Below, one piece after another: positions 62,401 to 64,000 of a stretch of 64,000 nucleotides of DNA; within the stretch, counting starts at the first letter, position 1; every line of letters starts with the position of its first letter. The translations under genes were made by a program, and so were the position numbers. The stretch lies in the NCBI RefSeq assembly GCF_000002985.6, contig NC_003283.11:5394001-5458000 (forward strand). The letters are read 5' to 3'. The stretch is from Caenorhabditis elegans. Its lineage: Eukaryota; Nematoda; Chromadorea; Rhabditida; Rhabditidae. Below the pieces are notes generated by a model that was not told where the DNA came from, did not search any database, and worked only from the letters and a program-made list of their open reading frames with translations.

Positions 62401-63338
62401 ATCGCCCGGATAGATCGCCTAATAGAGCGTGAGCACCGTGAGGGTAAGGCTGGCAAACAACTTTAAAAATATTTGCACCAAATTATATTGTAAATACCAA
62501 TCTGAAAAAAAAATGCGGCAAAAAAGAAAAGAGGAGCCAATAGAGTATTCATTCAGAAGAAAACATAATTATTTTCACACCCTTTCTCATTCTCTGGTTT
62601 TCCCCCCATTCAATTTTCCTACCCTATTCGCCTCAACGAGCCTCATTTGTGAATGAATGCATCGTCCTATTGATATTATTTCCCAATTACTATTAATATT
62701 ATTGTCAAGAACCTCAAGAACCAGAAGAAGAAGAAAAAATTGAGAAGACGAACTATTTCATTTTGTTTGAACAAAATGAAGAAGAAAAAGAAGACGAAAA
62801 TTATCCAAGAACCATAGCAATGGAAGCAATTGGAACCCATGTATGCAGTGAATTATGTATGTACTTGTTTGGCACATGCTTCCTAATATGCAATGATCTC
62901 TTCTCAAAAACGGGGGCAAAAAAAAGAAACAAAACTGAGAGAGAGATAGAAAGAGAAAAGTACCCAAGTCTAGAGGGGTCTGAGCTCCAGGAGCAACACA
63001 GGAGGAGCAACACAGGACCGGGAGACACAAAAATAATGATGTGAAGAGGAAAAAATGAGGAAAGGAAGGAAGAGAGAAGAAAATGGAGTGGAGCTATACT
63101 CTATGTTTATGAATAAATATCGATAGAACCGATACAAGTTCTCGACAGAAAAAAAAACACGTGGGATTATATAGTAGTCTTGGAAACCGAGCATACAGAT
63201 ACACACAGATAATAATTTTGGAAAGACACTGGGAGTTATTTGGATAAAAATTGATAAATGTATCTAGCTATCTGTAATAATTTTTTTAAGGGTGGAGTAG
63301 GGCCCGTGGGAAGTTGGTTTAAATCTAGGGAGACCGAC

Positions 63339-63391
63339 AGTTTGTCTATTTGCCGATTTGTTTTTTTTTAGTTTGTCTATTTGCCGATTTG
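63339..63391. repeat. 31-bp tandem duplication
   Basis: AGTTTGTCTATTTGCCGATT occurs at 63339 and again at 63370, each followed by TG. The two copies are separated by a T tract, so the unit is 31 bp, repeated almost twice. Confidence 0.9.
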
Positions 63392-63520
63392 GAAACATTA
63401 ACTTTCGCCAACTTTCTGAACCAGGGCTGGAACCAAAAAAATTGATCAAAAACCAAAAAAAAAACCAAAAAAATTGTTTAGATCTGCTCCAAATTCGCCG
63501 AAAATTTTTAAGGAGTGTTT

Positions 63521-63580
63521 TTTGAGCTTTCATAGATTTTTTGGAGCTTTCATAGATTTTTTGGAGCTTTCATAGATTTT
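63521..63580. repeat. Three 20-bp tandem repeats
   Basis: The unit TTGGAGCTTTCATAGATTTT occurs at 63541-63560 and 63561-63580, and with one change at 63521-63540. It is a recent-looking minisatellite. Confidence 0.95.
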
Positions 63581-64000
63581 ACTTACTCTTCATGATAATT
63601 CTAGAACCGTCATAGGATGCGTATAGTGTTGCATTTTAAAAATAAATTTTCAAAATGTTAATAAAAAATTGGAAAAATATACTTAAAATGACCGAATATT
63701 CTTAGAAAGTACTCTTCAAAAGCTTTAGATTTATTAATATTTTTTATTCAATATTTGGTCAAAGTTCGAAAATGTGGGCTTTTTGAATAATTTCGAGGTT
63801 TTCTGCAGGTTCGAACGTATCTCAAATTGTGATAGATGAAAACTGATTTTCAACACTTTTTTAATGTTTAAAAAAATTCAAAAAAAAATTTCCTATGATA
63901 ATTTGTCATTTTAAAACCAGAAATTTAATCAAAAGTCCTAAATAAACTCGGCGAAAATTATTATGATATTTTCGTTTTCCTACTTTTTTCTAATTTTGCT

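Larger units (their letters stand above)
59429..64000. other. Upstream region of glc-3, no gene seen
   Basis: The 500 bases beyond 59429 contain purine-rich and GAGACGGCGGCGGCAG sequence and are the likely glc-3 promoter. Farther right the DNA is AT-rich with GA-rich tracts at about 62700-63080. Frames on both strands there come from composition bias. Two short tandem repeats lie at 63339-63391 and 63521-63580. No splice-supported coding region is visible. Confidence 0.5.

Noticed and set aside
62758-63044. Open frames on both strands near the right end
   Set aside because: GA/CT-rich low-complexity DNA; three overlapping frames are open and none has a start context or splice sites.

Overview
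The window is nuclear DNA from a Caenorhabditis nematode, almost certainly C. elegans chromosome V. It is AT-rich, introns are short with TTTCAG-type acceptors, and intergenic DNA is full of small inverted-repeat elements. The set rhr-1, acl-6, snpc-1.3, cyp-14A5, a threonine dehydrogenase-like gene and glc-3 matches what I remember of the F08F3/ZC317 interval; that placement is memory, not a search. I resolved eleven protein-coding genes exon by exon. Ten conceptual coding sequences are in frame; the eleventh, a phosphatase, is broken unless an unusual 46-nt intron is removed.

Layout. 1-11.35 kb: no convincing gene; a hAT-like MITE with a perfect 8-bp target duplication, a 14-base C tract, another inverted repeat and purine-rich tracts. 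11.35-14.2 kb (+): peptide-type GPCR of the DMSR/SRW class. 14.5-16.1 kb (+): PP1-like phosphatase with a frame break. 17.1-18.9 kb (+): threonine dehydrogenase-like enzyme. 19.4-21.0 kb (+): unknown four-pass membrane protein. 21.09-22.5 kb: GC-rich tandem array made of small hairpins. 24.2-26.0 kb (-): F-box protein with an FBA_2-like region. 27.1-29.3 kb (-): cyp-14A5. 30.3-30.65 kb: truncated copy of the 3' end of the four-pass gene. 34.2-36.2 kb (+): rhr-1. 37.45-38.6 kb (-): nematode single-pass membrane protein. 39.4-42.9 kb (+): acl-6. 43.3-45.2 kb (-): snpc-1.3. 46.5-46.9 kb (+): TATA-driven two-exon candidate noncoding RNA. 52.2-54.7 kb (+): secreted Cys-rich, possibly GPI-anchored protein. 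55.4-59.4 kb (-): glc-3. 59.4-64 kb: upstream region of glc-3 with short tandem repeats.

The genes do not form an operon. Orientations alternate and spacing is hundreds to thousands of bases, so roles look independent: neuropeptide or glutamate signalling (GPCR, glc-3), metabolism (threonine dehydrogenase, acl-6, cyp-14A5), ammonia or gas transport (rhr-1) and small-RNA gene transcription (snpc-1.3). The least explained parts are the mini-hairpin array at 21-22.5 kb, the TATA-driven short spliced transcript near 46.6 kb, the phosphatase frame break and the structured element in its first intron. Exon borders were read by eye from splice consensus, reading phase and family conservation; no database search was possible.
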